DNA of 64,000 bases from Microbacterium keratanolyticum (GCF_016907255.1 NZ_JAFBBQ010000001.1:2604001-2668000), one strand, 5' to 3'. Counted from the first letter of the stretch, positions 16,189 to 25,408 are shown. Made by a program: numbers and translations. The notes: generated by a model from the sequence alone, not told the origin.

Positions 16189-17148
16189 TCACTGTTCCGG
16201 CGGAGAGGCGGTCTCGGCCGATTCCACGGCGGCGGCAGCGTCTGCCTGCGGGCTGCGCCGTACGATGGCGGCGGCCTTGCGGCCTGCCCAGCTGACGCCG
16301 CGGGCGGCGGTCCCCGCGGCTCCGGCGATGGCGGTTCCGGCGTAAGTGGCTCCGCGCAGCATCCGATTCTCCAGCCTCTCGGCCCCGGGCACCGGCTCGA
16401 GCTCAGCCGGAAGCATGACGGGCGGCACACCGAACGCCTTGCGAGAGTTGACCAGCACTCGACGGCCGAGGATGTTGTTGCCGGCGCCGCCGACCGCAGC
16501 GCCGACGCCGAAGGGCAGCGCCTTGCCGATGAAGGATGCGCCGCCGCGTGCAGCGAACTGCTTGATGAACGCGCTCTTCAGACGATCCGCAAGTGGCCCC
16601 ACCGCTGCGCGGGGGAGGGTCTTGGTGACGAGTTCGCCCCAGTAGGACGATCGGGTGCCCGTCTTCCCCGCGGCCTGGCCCGCGAGCTGCGCGACGAGAT
16701 CGACGCCTTCTTTGCCGAGCATGAGTGTCATCACGAGCGCCCGTGCGCGGTCCGGGTTCTCGACCGTGATGCCGTGCACCTCCGCGATGGACTGCGCGAA
16801 CAAGGCCGTCGACTCCACGAAGCCCACGGTCTCGACGCCGGAGAGCGCAAGCGTGATGCCCGTCGAGATGCCCGGGATCACCGCCGTGGCTCCGACCGCT
16901 GCTCCGCCTGTGGTCACGGCGGCCAGGTAGCGGCGCTCCAGAAGACGGACGATCTCGCTTGTCGAGGCATCCGGATGGCGCAGGCGAATGCTGCGGATGT
17001 GCGCGAGAACGAGCGGGCGCTGGATCGCCAGCACGCGGTCCAGGCCGCGCACCATGAGCGGGTGCTCTTTCGAGCCTTCGGGAGGCAGTCCCGTGTCCCA
17101 CGGGCTGTCGTCCGGGAGCGAGTGAATCTTGTGCACCTTCGGGGCCAT
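16189..17148 (-). CDS. EcsC-like membrane-associated protein of unknown function
   Basis: The 319-residue product has several hydrophobic, Gly/Ala-rich stretches: VTTGGAAVGATAVIPG and ISTGITLALSGVETVG near residues 78-112, ARGGASFIGKALPFG and GAAVGGAGNNIL near 195-225, and AGTAIAGAAGTAA near 270-285. The first pattern resembles EcsC-family proteins, but the match is judged by eye and is weak. The protein has no signal peptide and ends in an Ala/Glu tail. ATG 17148 follows TAGGAT by six bases. It could share an mRNA with the downstream sugar porter, whose ATG is 17 bases past its stop. Function is unknown. Confidence 0.7.
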   Translation of the reverse strand: MAPKVHKIHSLPDDSPWDTGLPPEGSKEHPLMVRGLDRVLAIQRPLVLAHIRSIRLRHPDASTSEIVRLLERRYLAAVTTGGAAVGATAVIPGISTGITLALSGVETVGFVESTALFAQSIAEVHGITVENPDRARALVMTLMLGKEGVDLVAQLAGQAAGKTGTRSSYWGELVTKTLPRAAVGPLADRLKSAFIKQFAARGGASFIGKALPFGVGAAVGGAGNNILGRRVLVNSRKAFGVPPVMLPAELEPVPGAERLENRMLRGATYAGTAIAGAAGTAARGVSWAGRKAAAIVRRSPQADAAAAVESAETASPPEQ

Positions 17149-17154
17149 GCTCGA

Positions 17155-17160
17155 ATCCTA
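17155..17160 (-). promoter_or_regulatory. -10 element TAGGAT of a leaderless promoter
   Basis: On the minus strand TAGGAT ends six bases before ATG 17148, and there is no ribosome site between them. Confidence 0.55.
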
Positions 17161-17214
17161 AGCAGTGCAGCCGCGAAGACCCCGTGAGCAGTCCGTGGGC
17201 GCGTCCGGGAACGA

Positions 17215-17246
17215 AGAAGGGCCGTCCCCGCGGGGACGGCCCTTCT
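17215..17246 (-). terminator. Terminator of the cytidylyltransferase gene
   Basis: A 14-15 bp GC-rich stem (17215-17229 with 17232-17246, arm AGAAGGGCCGTCCCC) lies 17 bases past the stop of the minus-strand gene. On that strand the stem ends TTCTTCGTT, a weak T-tract. Confidence 0.75.
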
Positions 17247-17263
17247 GTCTCGTCGAGCGAGGC

Positions 17264-17956
17264 TCAGACGAAGAGGTTGGCGCGCTCGAGGTCTTCGGCG
17301 AAGTCCACCTCGACGGCGTAGAGGTCGGAGATGTCCATGGGCTCGAGCAGCAGACCGTTCTCGGCGATCGCGAGCTCAAGACCGCGTTCGAAGTAGTCCT
17401 GGTCGTCGACGCGCTGCAGCTGACGCATGAACGCCTGCTTGTCGGCGGAGGAGATGTAGTTGATGCCGACAGCCTCGCCGATGCCGCCCTTGACGACCTT
17501 CGAGAGCTTGTCGATGAAGCCCTCGGCCGTGACGGTGTACTTGACCTCTTCGTCGCTGACCTTCGCGGTGTTGACGGTCACGAAGGACTGGTCGCGCTCG
17601 ATATAGGCGATCGCGCGGCCGAGGATGCGCGGGTCGAAGACGACGTCGCCGTTCATCCACAGCACACCCGACTTGCCGGTCGCGGCGAGGGCGCGCAGCA
17701 GGCTCTTGGAGGTGTTGGTCTGGTCGTAGCGCTCGTTGTGCACGTAGTTGACGCGCGGGAACGCCTCGATGATGGTCTCGGCCCGGTATCCGACGACCGT
17801 CGTGATGCGGGCGTCTGATCCGAAGGCGGCACGGATGTTGTCGTGCTGCTGCTGCATGATGCTGCGGCCGTCATTGAGCTCGGTCAGCGGCTTGGGGAGG
17901 GCGCGACCGAGGCGCGAGCCCATGCCAGCGGCGAGAATTACGGTCTGAAGAGTCAC
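17264..17956 (-). CDS. Sugar-phosphate / phosphocholine cytidylyltransferase-like nucleotidyltransferase (LicC type)
   Basis: The 230-residue protein has the NTP-transferase signature LAAGMGSR (8-15) followed by LPKPL (20-24), an acidic metal site MNGDVVF (Asp104), and a C-terminal YAVEVDFAEDL. The layout matches the LicC-like phosphocholine cytidylyltransferase family, which activates phosphocholine or related alcohol phosphates with CTP for attachment to surface polymers. GTG 17956 is fixed by AGGAG (17968-17964), seven bases upstream; a longer frame exists but lacks a ribosome site. Sitting near the glycerophosphotransferase cluster, it could supply CDP-alcohol donors. It is not TagD-like, because the HxGH motif is absent. 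Substrate specificity is unproven. Confidence 0.82.
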   Translation of the reverse strand: MTLQTVILAAGMGSRLGRALPKPLTELNDGRSIMQQQHDNIRAAFGSDARITTVVGYRAETIIEAFPRVNYVHNERYDQTNTSKSLLRALAATGKSGVLWMNGDVVFDPRILGRAIAYIERDQSFVTVNTAKVSDEEVKYTVTAEGFIDKLSKVVKGGIGEAVGINYISSADKQAFMRQLQRVDDQDYFERGLELAIAENGLLLEPMDISDLYAVEVDFAEDLERANLFV

Positions 17957-18190
17957 AGAAAAGCTCCTGTTAAGTGTGTTCACTGTCGATTTACCGACGA
18001 GACACTCCTTCGTGCCGGGATTCATGCTAGCGATCGCGCCTGGGAAGCCTCGGGAAAAGTGGCGGGCGTTGTCATTTCGTGATCGAGTCCACGGGCATTG
18101 CTCAGGGAAGGATTTCCCGCAGATCGCGCGGAAACGGCGCAAACTGTGTCGTTCTTCGCGCGCGCCGAGGCCAATCACAGACGAGATTGA

Positions 18191-18196
18191 TAGCGT
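18191..18196 (+). promoter_or_regulatory. -10 element TAGCGT of a leaderless promoter
   Basis: TAGCGT ends six bases before GTG 18203, and no ribosome site is visible. The 246-base gap to the divergent cytidylyltransferase also holds a minus-strand TAGCAT (18029-18024) that could serve that gene. Confidence 0.5.
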
Positions 18197-18202
18197 GAGT
18201 GC

Positions 18203-19900
18203 GTGACTGCCGCCGCGACTGAAGATCACGGGGGTGCCCCGGGGGGCGCGCCCACCGCCTCGTCGTCGACGGATGCCGTTTCGGCGTCGTCGGCCACATC
18301 AGCACCTGGCTCTGCACAGGGCGCGAAGAAGGGGAGCGGGTCGGCGAAACGCCCCGCGGCGAAGAAGACGCCGACGAAGTCCGCCGCTGCCAACGCCGCG
18401 AAGACGTCGACGACCGCGCGTCCGGCCGCCAAGACCACGGCTACCATCGGAAGGGCAGCCACACCGAGCACTGCCAAAGCCACCGCTGCCAAGACCACGG
18501 CCGCGAAGACTGCGGCGGTGAAAGCCACCGCAGCAAAGTCCGCCGCCGCGAAGTCGTCGGCCACGGCTGCGGCGAAGAAGGCCACTGCCGCCAAAGTCCA
18601 GGCCGTCAAGGCCTCCGCGTCCGACGCGGATGCTGCGAAGAAGGCCGCCGCCCGTTCGGCTGCGGCGAAGAAGGCGGCCGCAACACGTGCGGCACGCGCA
18701 CGCGAGGCGGCACGAGCGGCCGAGGCCGCGGCAGCGAAAGAGAGCAAGGCTGCGCTCGTGCGCGCCGAGACAGACTCCGCTGCTCCCGCGGAGGTGGCTG
18801 CTCGCACGGCTCCCACCGCGCCCGTATCGCCCGCCACTGAGGCGGACGCTCCCGAGTCTCACGTTGTCCCGATCGACACCGTCGAGACGGTCGCGCCGAT
18901 CGATGCCATCGAAACGGTGCAAGCCGTGGAAGCCGACGTCGAGTCGATCGAGGCCGCCGCTCCGGAGGATGCTGCTGAGTCGGTCCTCGACGCGCCCACA
19001 GACGAGGCCGACGCTCGCCCTGCGTCCGAGACATCGGACGAGCCGGAACCCACGAGCGACGGTGCCCCCGCCGAAGACTCGACAGAAGAATCATCCGCGA
19101 CGACGATTCTCGCGGCGCCCGTCGTCGCCGACGTGGAAGGCAGCGGTGAGTACGCGCTGGAAGTGCGCGACCTCAGCAAGTCCTACGGCGACACCCGCGC
19201 CGTCGAAGCCATCTCACTGAGCGTTCCGACCGGCGCCTTCTACGGCATCGTCGGGCCCAACGGTGCCGGCAAGACGACGACCCTGTCGATCGTGGCCGGA
19301 CTCCTGCGACCGGACTCCGGCACCGTCAAGGTCACCGGACTCGACCACTCCACCGGCGGAGCCAAGCGCATCCTCGGGGTGCTGCCCGATCGGCTGCGCA
19401 CCTTCGACCGACTGACCGGCCGTCAGCTGCTGCACTACTACGGACTCCTGCGCGGCCTCTCTGCCGACGTGGTCGAGAAGCGCACAGCAGATCTCGCCCG
19501 CGCCTTCGACCTCACCGGTGCACTGGGGCGCGTCGTCTCCGACTACTCGGCGGGAATGACGAAGAAGATCATGCTCGCCGGCGCCATGATCCACTCTCCG
19601 CGGGTTCTCATCCTCGATGAGCCCTTCGAATCGGTGGACCCGGTCTCTTCGGGAATCATTCTCGACATCCTGCGTGCCTACGTCGCACACGGAGGCACGG
19701 TCGTCCTCTCCAGCCACGGCATGGATCTCGTCGAGCGCGTCTGCTCGCGGATCGCCGTGATCGTGGGCGGGAAGGTCCTCGCCGAAGGCACGGTGGACGA
19801 GGTGCGCGGTGAACAGTCGCTCGAAGAGCGCTTCACGGAGCTCACCCGCGGCGCTGGCGAGGTGGAGGGACTCGAGTGGTTGCACACGTTCTCCGCCTGA
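18203..19900 (+). CDS. ABC exporter ATP-binding protein with long Ala/Lys-rich N-terminal extension
   Basis: The 565-residue protein is a normal ABC ATPase only from about residue 318: Walker A GPNGAGKT (351-358), signature DYSAGM (447-452), Walker B RVLILDEPFESVDP, and H-loop LSSHGMD. Before this lie about 145 residues of Ala/Lys repeats of the AAKTTAAK type (41-185) and about 130 acidic residues (186-315). The basic part resembles histone H1 or the HupB tail. The downstream permease overlaps by 25 bases, so the pair forms an exporter half-transporter set of the drug/antibiotic type with unknown cargo. The frame is continuous from a start with a well-placed -10, so the extension is probably translated. 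Confidence 0.88.
   Translation: MTAAATEDHGGAPGGAPTASSSTDAVSASSATSAPGSAQGAKKGSGSAKRPAAKKTPTKSAAANAAKTSTTARPAAKTTATIGRAATPSTAKATAAKTTAAKTAAVKATAAKSAAAKSSATAAAKKATAAKVQAVKASASDADAAKKAAARSAAAKKAAATRAARAREAARAAEAAAAKESKAALVRAETDSAAPAEVAARTAPTAPVSPATEADAPESHVVPIDTVETVAPIDAIETVQAVEADVESIEAAAPEDAAESVLDAPTDEADARPASETSDEPEPTSDGAPAEDSTEESSATTILAAPVVADVEGSGEYALEVRDLSKSYGDTRAVEAISLSVPTGAFYGIVGPNGAGKTTTLSIVAGLLRPDSGTVKVTGLDHSTGGAKRILGVLPDRLRTFDRLTGRQLLHYYGLLRGLSADVVEKRTADLARAFDLTGALGRVVSDYSAGMTKKIMLAGAMIHSPRVLILDEPFESVDPVSSGIILDILRAYVAHGGTVVLSSHGMDLVERVCSRIAVIVGGKVLAEGTVDEVRGEQSLEERFTELTRGAGEVEGLEWLHTFSA
18323..18757 (+). repeat. Degenerate Ala/Lys codon repeat within the ABC ATPase gene
   Basis: This segment encodes residues 41-185. 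It repeats GCC/GCG/GCA and AAG/ACC codons in blocks such as AAK-TTAAK-TAAVK. Period is irregular (mostly 5-8 codons), so it is a low-complexity tract prone to copy-number change, not an exact tandem repeat. Confidence 0.6.
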
Positions 19901-21447
19901 GACTGGCGCTGATGTTCGGTGCCCTGCGCGGGGACCGGCGACGCGTCTCGCGCACGGCGATCGAGCTGATCGTGCTGCTGGTCGCGACCGCCGCCACCGT
20001 TGCCGCAGTGCTGAGCCTGCAGACGGCGACCTCGGGCACCGCCACCACGGTGATCATCGTCGGCGGCGCACTGTTCATGCTCGGCTTCTTCCTCGCGCCG
20101 ATCCTCGCCGGCACGGTCGACCAGCTCGACCCGCGGCGCTTCGCCGTCTTCGGGCTCAGCCTGCGCGGTCTGCCCTGGGTTCTCGCGCTCGCGGCTCTGA
20201 TCAGCATGCCCACGCTCGCCTTGGCCGCTGTGATCATCGCTGTCGGCATCGTGGCGAGCGCTTTCGGTGCGCCACTCGTGCTGGCCGTTCTCGGCGGCGT
20301 GCTGGCACTGATCACAGCTGTGCTCGCTGCACGCATCGGGATGCTGCTGATCGCGCTCGCCCTTCCCGAGCGGCGTTCCCGCGAACTCACGGCCCTGTTC
20401 ACTCTGGCGCTTGTCGTCGTCGCTGTCCCCGTCGGCGTCTTCGTCGCATCGATGAGCTGGAACGGTGATGTTCCGCCGGCTCTGGAGACCGCGGCCTCCG
20501 TCCTCAGCTACACGCCATTCGGTGCGGCCTTCGCGCTGCCCTTCGCCGCTGTCGCCGAGGAATGGGATGCCGTGTGGGTCATCGGTGTCATCGCCGTTGT
20601 GACCACCGGACTTCTCGCGGCACTTTGGGGCTGGCTCGTGCGCCGCGCGCTCACGACGACGGGGCGCCGTGCCGCATCGCGAGAACGTCCCGGCCTCGGA
20701 TGGTTCGCGCTCCTGCCGTCGACGCCCTTCGGCGCGATCGCCGCGCGAAGCCTCGTGTACTGGCTGCGCGACCGTCGCTATCTCGTGAACGTGGCGATCG
20801 TCCCGATCGCGGGCGTTCTCTCGGCGGTTCCCCTCCTGGTCGCCGGTGTACCGCTCACCTATGCGGCGGCGCTGCCGGTTGCCGTGATGGCGCTCTTCTT
20901 CGGCTGGTTGCCGCACAACGACATCGCCTATGACTCCACCGCGTTCTGGACGCACGTCGTGAGTGACGTGCGCGGCATCGCGGATCGTCTGGGGCGCCTT
21001 GTGCCTATCGCCCTCATCTCCCTGCCGATCCTCGCCGTCGCCGTGCCGCTCACCCTCGCCGTGATCGGCCGATGGTCCCTGCTGCCGGTGTTCATCGGGC
21101 TTACGATGAGTCTGCTTCTGTCCGGATTCGGCCTGTCGAGCATCGCCTCTGTCGTGGCTCCCTACGCCGTCTCCCGCCCCGGCGACAGCCCGTTCCAGCA
21201 GCCGCAGCGCGCAACCTCCCGCGGTGCGTTCGGGCAGGCGGGCGCGCTCATCGGCGCGGTTGCGGTCTCCGCTCCCACGATCTGGCTCGCCTGGCTCGCG
21301 CTGAGCGACCCGACGGCGTCCGTCCAGGTACCGCTGTGGGTCGGCCTCGGCACCGGCATTCTTGTGCTGGCTGTCGGCGTTCTCGTCGGCGCGCGGTTCT
21401 ACGAACGCCGCGAAGAGCGCGTCATGGAGTTCATCGAGACGGTCTGA
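19876..21447 (+). CDS. ABC exporter permease
   Basis: The 523-residue protein is largely hydrophobic, with around 12 predicted membrane segments (for example IELIVLLVATAATVAAVL near the N-terminus) and short basic loops such as RGDRRRVSR. There is no ATPase motif. Its GTG start at 19876 lies inside the end of the ATP-binding gene (25-base overlap), so it is the partner permease of that exporter. Length is about that of two fused six-helix permease halves. The cargo cannot be inferred; no neighbouring biosynthetic gene points to one. Confidence 0.88.
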   Translation: MVAHVLRLRLALMFGALRGDRRRVSRTAIELIVLLVATAATVAAVLSLQTATSGTATTVIIVGGALFMLGFFLAPILAGTVDQLDPRRFAVFGLSLRGLPWVLALAALISMPTLALAAVIIAVGIVASAFGAPLVLAVLGGVLALITAVLAARIGMLLIALALPERRSRELTALFTLALVVVAVPVGVFVASMSWNGDVPPALETAASVLSYTPFGAAFALPFAAVAEEWDAVWVIGVIAVVTTGLLAALWGWLVRRALTTTGRRAASRERPGLGWFALLPSTPFGAIAARSLVYWLRDRRYLVNVAIVPIAGVLSAVPLLVAGVPLTYAAALPVAVMALFFGWLPHNDIAYDSTAFWTHVVSDVRGIADRLGRLVPIALISLPILAVAVPLTLAVIGRWSLLPVFIGLTMSLLLSGFGLSSIASVVAPYAVSRPGDSPFQQPQRATSRGAFGQAGALIGAVAVSAPTIWLAWLALSDPTASVQVPLWVGLGTGILVLAVGVLVGARFYERREERVMEFIETV

Positions 21448-21474
21448 CGCCGCCCATCCGCTGACGATCGCGGC

Positions 21475-21480
21475 TAGAAT
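21475..21480 (+). promoter_or_regulatory. -10 element TAGAAT upstream of the DUF3039 gene
   Basis: TAGAAT ends seven bases before ATG 21488, predicting a leaderless or nearly leaderless mRNA. Confidence 0.6.
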
Positions 21481-21487
21481 CGCCGCT

Positions 21488-21754
21488 ATGAGTACTCCGC
21501 TGGATGCCCCTGACGCCGGAGGCGTGGCCACACTCGACCGTGACCTCGAACGCCTTCTCGAAGAAGAGCTGCAGGAGCCGGGAGACCACGAGCGCTTCTC
21601 GCACTATGTCAAGAAAGAGAAGATCCTCGAGTCGGCGCTGACGGGCAAGCCCGTACGTGCGCTGTGCGGCAAGAAGTGGACTCCGGGTCGCGACCCCGAG
21701 AAGTTCCCGGTCTGCCCGACCTGCAAAGAGATCTACGAGTCGCTGACGAAGTAG
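21488..21754 (+). CDS. DUF3039 small cysteine-containing protein
   Basis: The product is 88 residues: an acidic helical N-terminus, FSHYVKKEKILESAL, then a possible zinc-binding region with ALCGKKWTPG and FPVCPTCKEIYESL. This is the actinobacterial DUF3039 pattern; function is unknown. The start at ATG 21488 follows TAGAAT by seven bases. It converges with pncB with three bases between the stops. The place next to pncB and murI is one that clpS occupies in mycobacteria (Rv1330c-Rv1331), but this protein is not ClpS-like. Confidence 0.88.
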   Translation: MSTPLDAPDAGGVATLDRDLERLLEEELQEPGDHERFSHYVKKEKILESALTGKPVRALCGKKWTPGRDPEKFPVCPTCKEIYESLTK

Positions 21755-21757
21755 GCG

Positions 21758-23083
21758 TCAGCGCGCGTCGACGTACACGGTCGGGATGGCCGGGTCCGAC
21801 TTGCTGAGCGCGAGTGCGCGCACCGGCATCTCCTCGCGCACGCGCAGGTGGTGTGCGCGGGCGGATTCGGTGCCCTGCGGGCCCTCGTACGAGGAATCGA
21901 TCTCGCCGCTCTCGACGAGCGTCACCTGCAGCGGGCGACCTCCTGGGTGCTCCTCGGCGGTGTCGATCTCGTCGAAGCCGGAGGAGACGGCGATGGTCTC
22001 GGCGACGGCGACGCCGTTCTCGAGCGTGCGGAAGGCCGCCTTGCGTCCGCCCTGGGAGCCTTTGTCCTGCGAGGCCTTGGCGACACTGACCCAGCTCCCG
22101 GTGGCGTCCTGTCGGGCGACCAGCTTGTAGACCATGCTTGCAGTCGGATAGCCGGAGCCGGTGACCACTGAGGTACCGACGCCGTAGGCGTCGACGGGGG
22201 AGGCGGCGAGCGCGGCGATCGCATACTCGTCGAGGTCGCTCGTCACAGTGATGCGGGTACCGGTCGCGCCGAGCTCATCGAGCTGCTCGCGCACGCTCGC
22301 CGCCACAAGCGGCAGGTCGCCGGAGTCGATGCGCACACCGCCGAGGTCGGTGCCGGCGACCCGGATCGCGGTCTCGACGCCGCGGCGGATGTCATAGGTG
22401 TCGATCAGGAGCGTGGTCGAGGTGCCCAGCGCATTGACCTGAGAGCGGAACGCGTCTTCTTCGCTGTCGTGGAGGAGCGTCCAGGAGTGCGCGGCGGTGC
22501 CCATCGTGGGGATGCCCCAACGGAGTCCCGCTTCCAGGTTGCTCGTCGCGCTGAACCCGGCGATGTACGCGGCGCGCGCGGCGGCGACGGCCGATTCCTC
22601 CGCGGCGCGACGTGAACCCATCTCGGCCAGGGGGCGCTCTCCGGAGGCGATGCTCATCCGCGAGGCGGCGGTCGCGACGGCGGAGTCGTGGTTGAGCACG
22701 CTGAGCGCGAGCGTCTCGAGGATGACCGCGTCGGCGAAGGTGCCCTCGACCGTGAGGATCGGCGATCCCGGGAAATACAGTTCGCCCTCGCGGTAACCGC
22801 GGATCGTTCCGGTGAAGCGGTAGTTCTCCAGGTAGCGCAGCGCCTGATCATCGACGATTCGGTTGTCGCGCAGGAAGCGCAGCTCCTCCTCGCCGAAGTG
22901 GAAGTCCCGCAGCAGGGACAGCAGACGACCGGTTCCTGCGACGACGCCGAAGCGACGGCCGCCGGAGAGTCGGCGGGAGAACAGTTCGAAGACGCAGGGA
23001 CGGGACCCTGTGCCATCTCGCAGAGCCGCATCCAGCATGGTGAGTTCGTACTGGTCGGTCTTGAAAGCGGTGGAACCGGTCAT
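21758..23083 (-). CDS. pncB: Nicotinate phosphoribosyltransferase
   Basis: The 441-residue enzyme converts nicotinate and PRPP (with ATP) to nicotinate mononucleotide in the Preiss-Handler NAD salvage pathway. Recognisable blocks include [13 protein letters not shown] at the N-terminus, the phosphoribosyl region [20 protein letters not shown], and [13 protein letters not shown] near the phosphate-binding site. Length is typical of the bacterial enzyme. ATG 23083 follows a minus-strand TACACT by six bases and lacks a ribosome site, so the mRNA is probably leaderless. It is divergent from murI across 77 bases. Confidence 0.96.
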   Translation of the reverse strand: MTGSTAFKTDQYELTMLDAALRDGTGSRPCVFELFSRRLSGGRRFGVVAGTGRLLSLLRDFHFGEEELRFLRDNRIVDDQALRYLENYRFTGTIRGYREGELYFPGSPILTVEGTFADAVILETLALSVLNHDSAVATAASRMSIASGERPLAEMGSRRAAEESAVAAARAAYIAGFSATSNLEAGLRWGIPTMGTAAHSWTLLHDSEEDAFRSQVNALGTSTTLLIDTYDIRRGVETAIRVAGTDLGGVRIDSGDLPLVAASVREQLDELGATGTRITVTSDLDEYAIAALAASPVDAYGVGTSVVTGSGYPTASMVYKLVARQDATGSWVSVAKASQDKGSQGGRKAAFRTLENGVAVAETIAVSSGFDEIDTAEEHPGGRPLQVTLVESGEIDSSYEGPQGTESARAHHLRVREEMPVRALALSKSDPAIPTVYVDAR

Positions 23084-23089
23084 GCGTTC

Positions 23090-23095
23090 AGTGTA
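23090..23095 (-). promoter_or_regulatory. -10 element TACACT of the pncB promoter
   Basis: On the minus strand TACACT ends six bases before ATG 23083. Confidence 0.5.
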
Positions 23096-23146
23096 GTGAG
23101 AGCATGATTCGGCCGAGTCGCGGACCCAACCCTCCGGCGACGCGAC

Positions 23147-23152
23147 TAGGCT
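23147..23152 (+). promoter_or_regulatory. -10 element TAGGCT of the murI promoter
   Basis: TAGGCT ends eight bases before ATG 23161. No ribosome site is present. Confidence 0.5.
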
Positions 23153-23160
23153 TTGAGATC

Positions 23161-24009
23161 ATGAACGACGCGCCTATCGGCATCTTCGACTCTGGTGTCG
23201 GCGGGCTCACCGTGGCACGAGCGATCCGCGCACAGCTGCCGCGAGAGTCGTTCGTCTACATCGGAGACACGGCGCATTCGCCCTATGGCCCGAAGCCGAT
23301 CGCCGATGTGCGGCGCTACGCGCTCGAAGTGCTGGACACCCTCGTCGATCAGGGCGTGAAGATGCTCGTGATCGCCTGCAACACGGCATCCGCCGCGATG
23401 CTCCGCGACGCTCGTGAGCGCTACAGCGTCCCGGTCGTCGAGGTCATCGGCCCCGCGGTTCGTCGTGCGGTCTCGACGACGCGCAACGGCAAGATCGGTG
23501 TGATCGGCACGGCGGGGACGATCGCGTCGCGTGCCTATCAGGACATGCTCGAGGTCAACGAGAAGCTCGAGGTCTTCACGGCGGCGTGCCCGCGCTTCGT
23601 CGAGTTCGTCGAGGCCGGGATCACAGACAGTCCCGAGGTCCTGGCCGTCGCGGAGGAGTATCTGGCTCCGCTGCGCGAAGCCGGGGTCGACACCCTTGTG
23701 CTCGGATGCACGCACTATCCGTTCCTGCGCGGCGCGATCGGCTACGTCATGGGAGAGGGCGTCACGCTCGTGTCCAGCGATGACGAGACCGCCGGCGACG
23801 TCTACCGTCAGCTCGTCCGCGGCGACCTGCTCGCCCCGCAGAACGCCCGCCCGCGCTACACCTACGAAGCCACGGGCGCCTCCGCTGAGGAGTTCACGGC
23901 GCTCGCGAACCGGCTCATGGGCCATGAGGTGCGCGACGTGCAGCTCGTGCAGACGGGCGTCATCACCCTTCCGGAAGAGTTCGCCGAGCTCGACCGCATC
24001 ACCGACTGA
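23161..24009 (+). CDS. murI: Glutamate racemase
   Basis: The 282-residue enzyme makes D-glutamate for peptidoglycan. Both catalytic cysteines are present: Cys73 in VIACNTASA and Cys183 in [24 protein letters not shown] and [14 protein letters not shown] at the N-terminus are also diagnostic. ATG 23161 is directly before the conserved first strand. It heads a murI-rph-rdgB run in the same order as in many actinobacteria (Rv1338-Rv1340-Rv1341), with 47 bases before rph. Confidence 0.97.
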   Translation: MNDAPIGIFDSGVGGLTVARAIRAQLPRESFVYIGDTAHSPYGPKPIADVRRYALEVLDTLVDQGVKMLVIACNTASAAMLRDARERYSVPVVEVIGPAVRRAVSTTRNGKIGVIGTAGTIASRAYQDMLEVNEKLEVFTAACPRFVEFVEAGITDSPEVLAVAEEYLAPLREAGVDTLVLGCTHYPFLRGAIGYVMGEGVTLVSSDDETAGDVYRQLVRGDLLAPQNARPRYTYEATGASAEEFTALANRLMGHEVRDVQLVQTGVITLPEEFAELDRITD

Positions 24010-24056
24010 CCATCCCGCGCAGCATCCGCTCCGACGCGAACAGAGAAGAGAACCGC

Positions 24057-24794
24057 ATGTCCGACATCGTCCGCGCCGACGGCCGCAGCATCGACCAGCT
24101 CCGTGAGATCACGATCGAACGCGGCTGGAGCGCCCATGCCGAGGGCTCCGCGCTCATCAGCTTCGGCGGCACGAAGGTGCTGTGCACCGCGTCGTTCACC
24201 AACGGGGTGCCCCGCTGGCTGACAGGCAAGGGCAAGGGCTGGGTCACCGCCGAGTACGCGATGCTGCCCCGGGCGACGAACAGCCGCAACGACCGCGAGA
24301 GCATCAAGGGGCGCGTGGGCGGACGCACACACGAGATCTCCCGTCTCATCGGGCGCGCGCTGCGTGCGGTCGTCGACACGAAGGCGCTCGGTGAGAACAC
24401 GATCGTGATCGACTGCGACGTGCTGCAGGCTGATGGGGGCACGCGCACGGCAGCGATCACCGGTGCCTACGTCGCCCTCGCCGACGCGATCGAGTGGGGT
24501 CGCACGAAGAAGTTCATCGGGCAGAAGTCCCAGGTGCTGATCGACTCGGTCGCCGCCGTCTCCGTGGGAATCATCGACGGTGAGCCGATGCTCGATCTCG
24601 CCTACGTCGAGGACGTACGCGCCGAGACCGACATGAACGTCGTCGTCACCGGTCGCGGCCTCTTCGTCGAGGTGCAGGGCACCGCCGAGGGAGCGCCCTT
24701 CGACAAGCGCGAACTCGACGCGTTGCTCGACCTCGGCGTCGCTGGCTGCGCCGACCTGCGCACGCACCAGCTCGCCGCACTCGGCGCGGAGTGA
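24057..24794 (+). CDS. rph: Ribonuclease PH
   Basis: The 245-residue phosphorolytic exoribonuclease trims the 3' ends of tRNA precursors. Diagnostic blocks are [58 protein letters not shown] and [20 protein letters not shown], all in the usual order and at full length. AGAGAAGAG lies a few bases before ATG 24057. Its TGA overlaps or abuts the following rdgB start, so the two are translated together. Confidence 0.97.
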   Translation: MSDIVRADGRSIDQLREITIERGWSAHAEGSALISFGGTKVLCTASFTNGVPRWLTGKGKGWVTAEYAMLPRATNSRNDRESIKGRVGGRTHEISRLIGRALRAVVDTKALGENTIVIDCDVLQADGGTRTAAITGAYVALADAIEWGRTKKFIGQKSQVLIDSVAAVSVGIIDGEPMLDLAYVEDVRAETDMNVVVTGRGLFVEVQGTAEGAPFDKRELDALLDLGVAGCADLRTHQLAALGAE

Positions 24795-24796
24795 CG

Positions 24797-25390
24797 ATGC
24801 AGATCGTCCTCGCCACGCACAATCCGCACAAGGTCGCCGAGTTCCACGGCATTGTGCGCGATACCCGTCCTGACCTCGAAGTCATCGGATACGACGGTCC
24901 CGAGCCGGTCGAGGACGGCGTCACGTTCGCACAGAACGCACTGATCAAGGCGCGCGCGGCGTCAGCCCACACAGGGCTTGCCGCTCTCGCAGACGATTCG
25001 GGCATCTGCGTCGATGTTCTCGGCGGGGCGCCCGGGATTTTCTCTGCGTACTGGGCAGGGCAGAAGAAGGACGCGGTCGCCAACCTCGAACTGCTGCTCG
25101 ACCAGCTGCACGACATCGCCGATCCGCACCGCACCGCGCACTTCCTGTCGACGATCGCGCTTGTGCTGCCGGACGGTCGCGAATTCACCGTCGAGGGAGT
25201 GTGGCCGGGGCGCCTCGCACACGCGGCGTCCGGGCAGGGCGGATTCGGCTATGACCCGATCTTCATCCCGGACGAGCAGCCGACGGACGTGGAACGTTCC
25301 GTGGGAGAGTTCTCCGCGGCGGAGAAGCAGGCGCATTCACACCGCAGCCGAGCGTTCGAGGCACTCGGCCCCCTCCTCGCCCAGCTCTGA
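24797..25390 (+). CDS. rdgB: XTP/dITP diphosphatase (RdgB/HAM1 family)
   Basis: The 197-residue enzyme hydrolyses non-canonical purine triphosphates (dITP, XTP) to keep them out of DNA and RNA. Signatures are VLATHNPHKVAEF, ADDSGICVDVLGGAPGIFSA and GQGGFGYDPIFIP. ATG 24797 is placed five bases after GGAG (24788-24791). An alternative GTG at 24791 would overlap the rph stop as GTGA and add two residues, and cannot be excluded. It is the last gene of murI-rph-rdgB and converges with a DedA gene after 18 bases, with no hairpin terminator in the gap. Confidence 0.96.
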   Translation: MQIVLATHNPHKVAEFHGIVRDTRPDLEVIGYDGPEPVEDGVTFAQNALIKARAASAHTGLAALADDSGICVDVLGGAPGIFSAYWAGQKKDAVANLELLLDQLHDIADPHRTAHFLSTIALVLPDGREFTVEGVWPGRLAHAASGQGGFGYDPIFIPDEQPTDVERSVGEFSAAEKQAHSHRSRAFEALGPLLAQL

Positions 25391-25408
25391 GCGCGCTCAC
25401 GCCGATGG

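Noticed and set aside
14777..16345. A 522-codon plus-strand frame opposite the sugar porter
   Set aside because: Composition is Arg/Asp/His/Glu-rich low-complexity and it is antisense to a clear 12-helix transporter.
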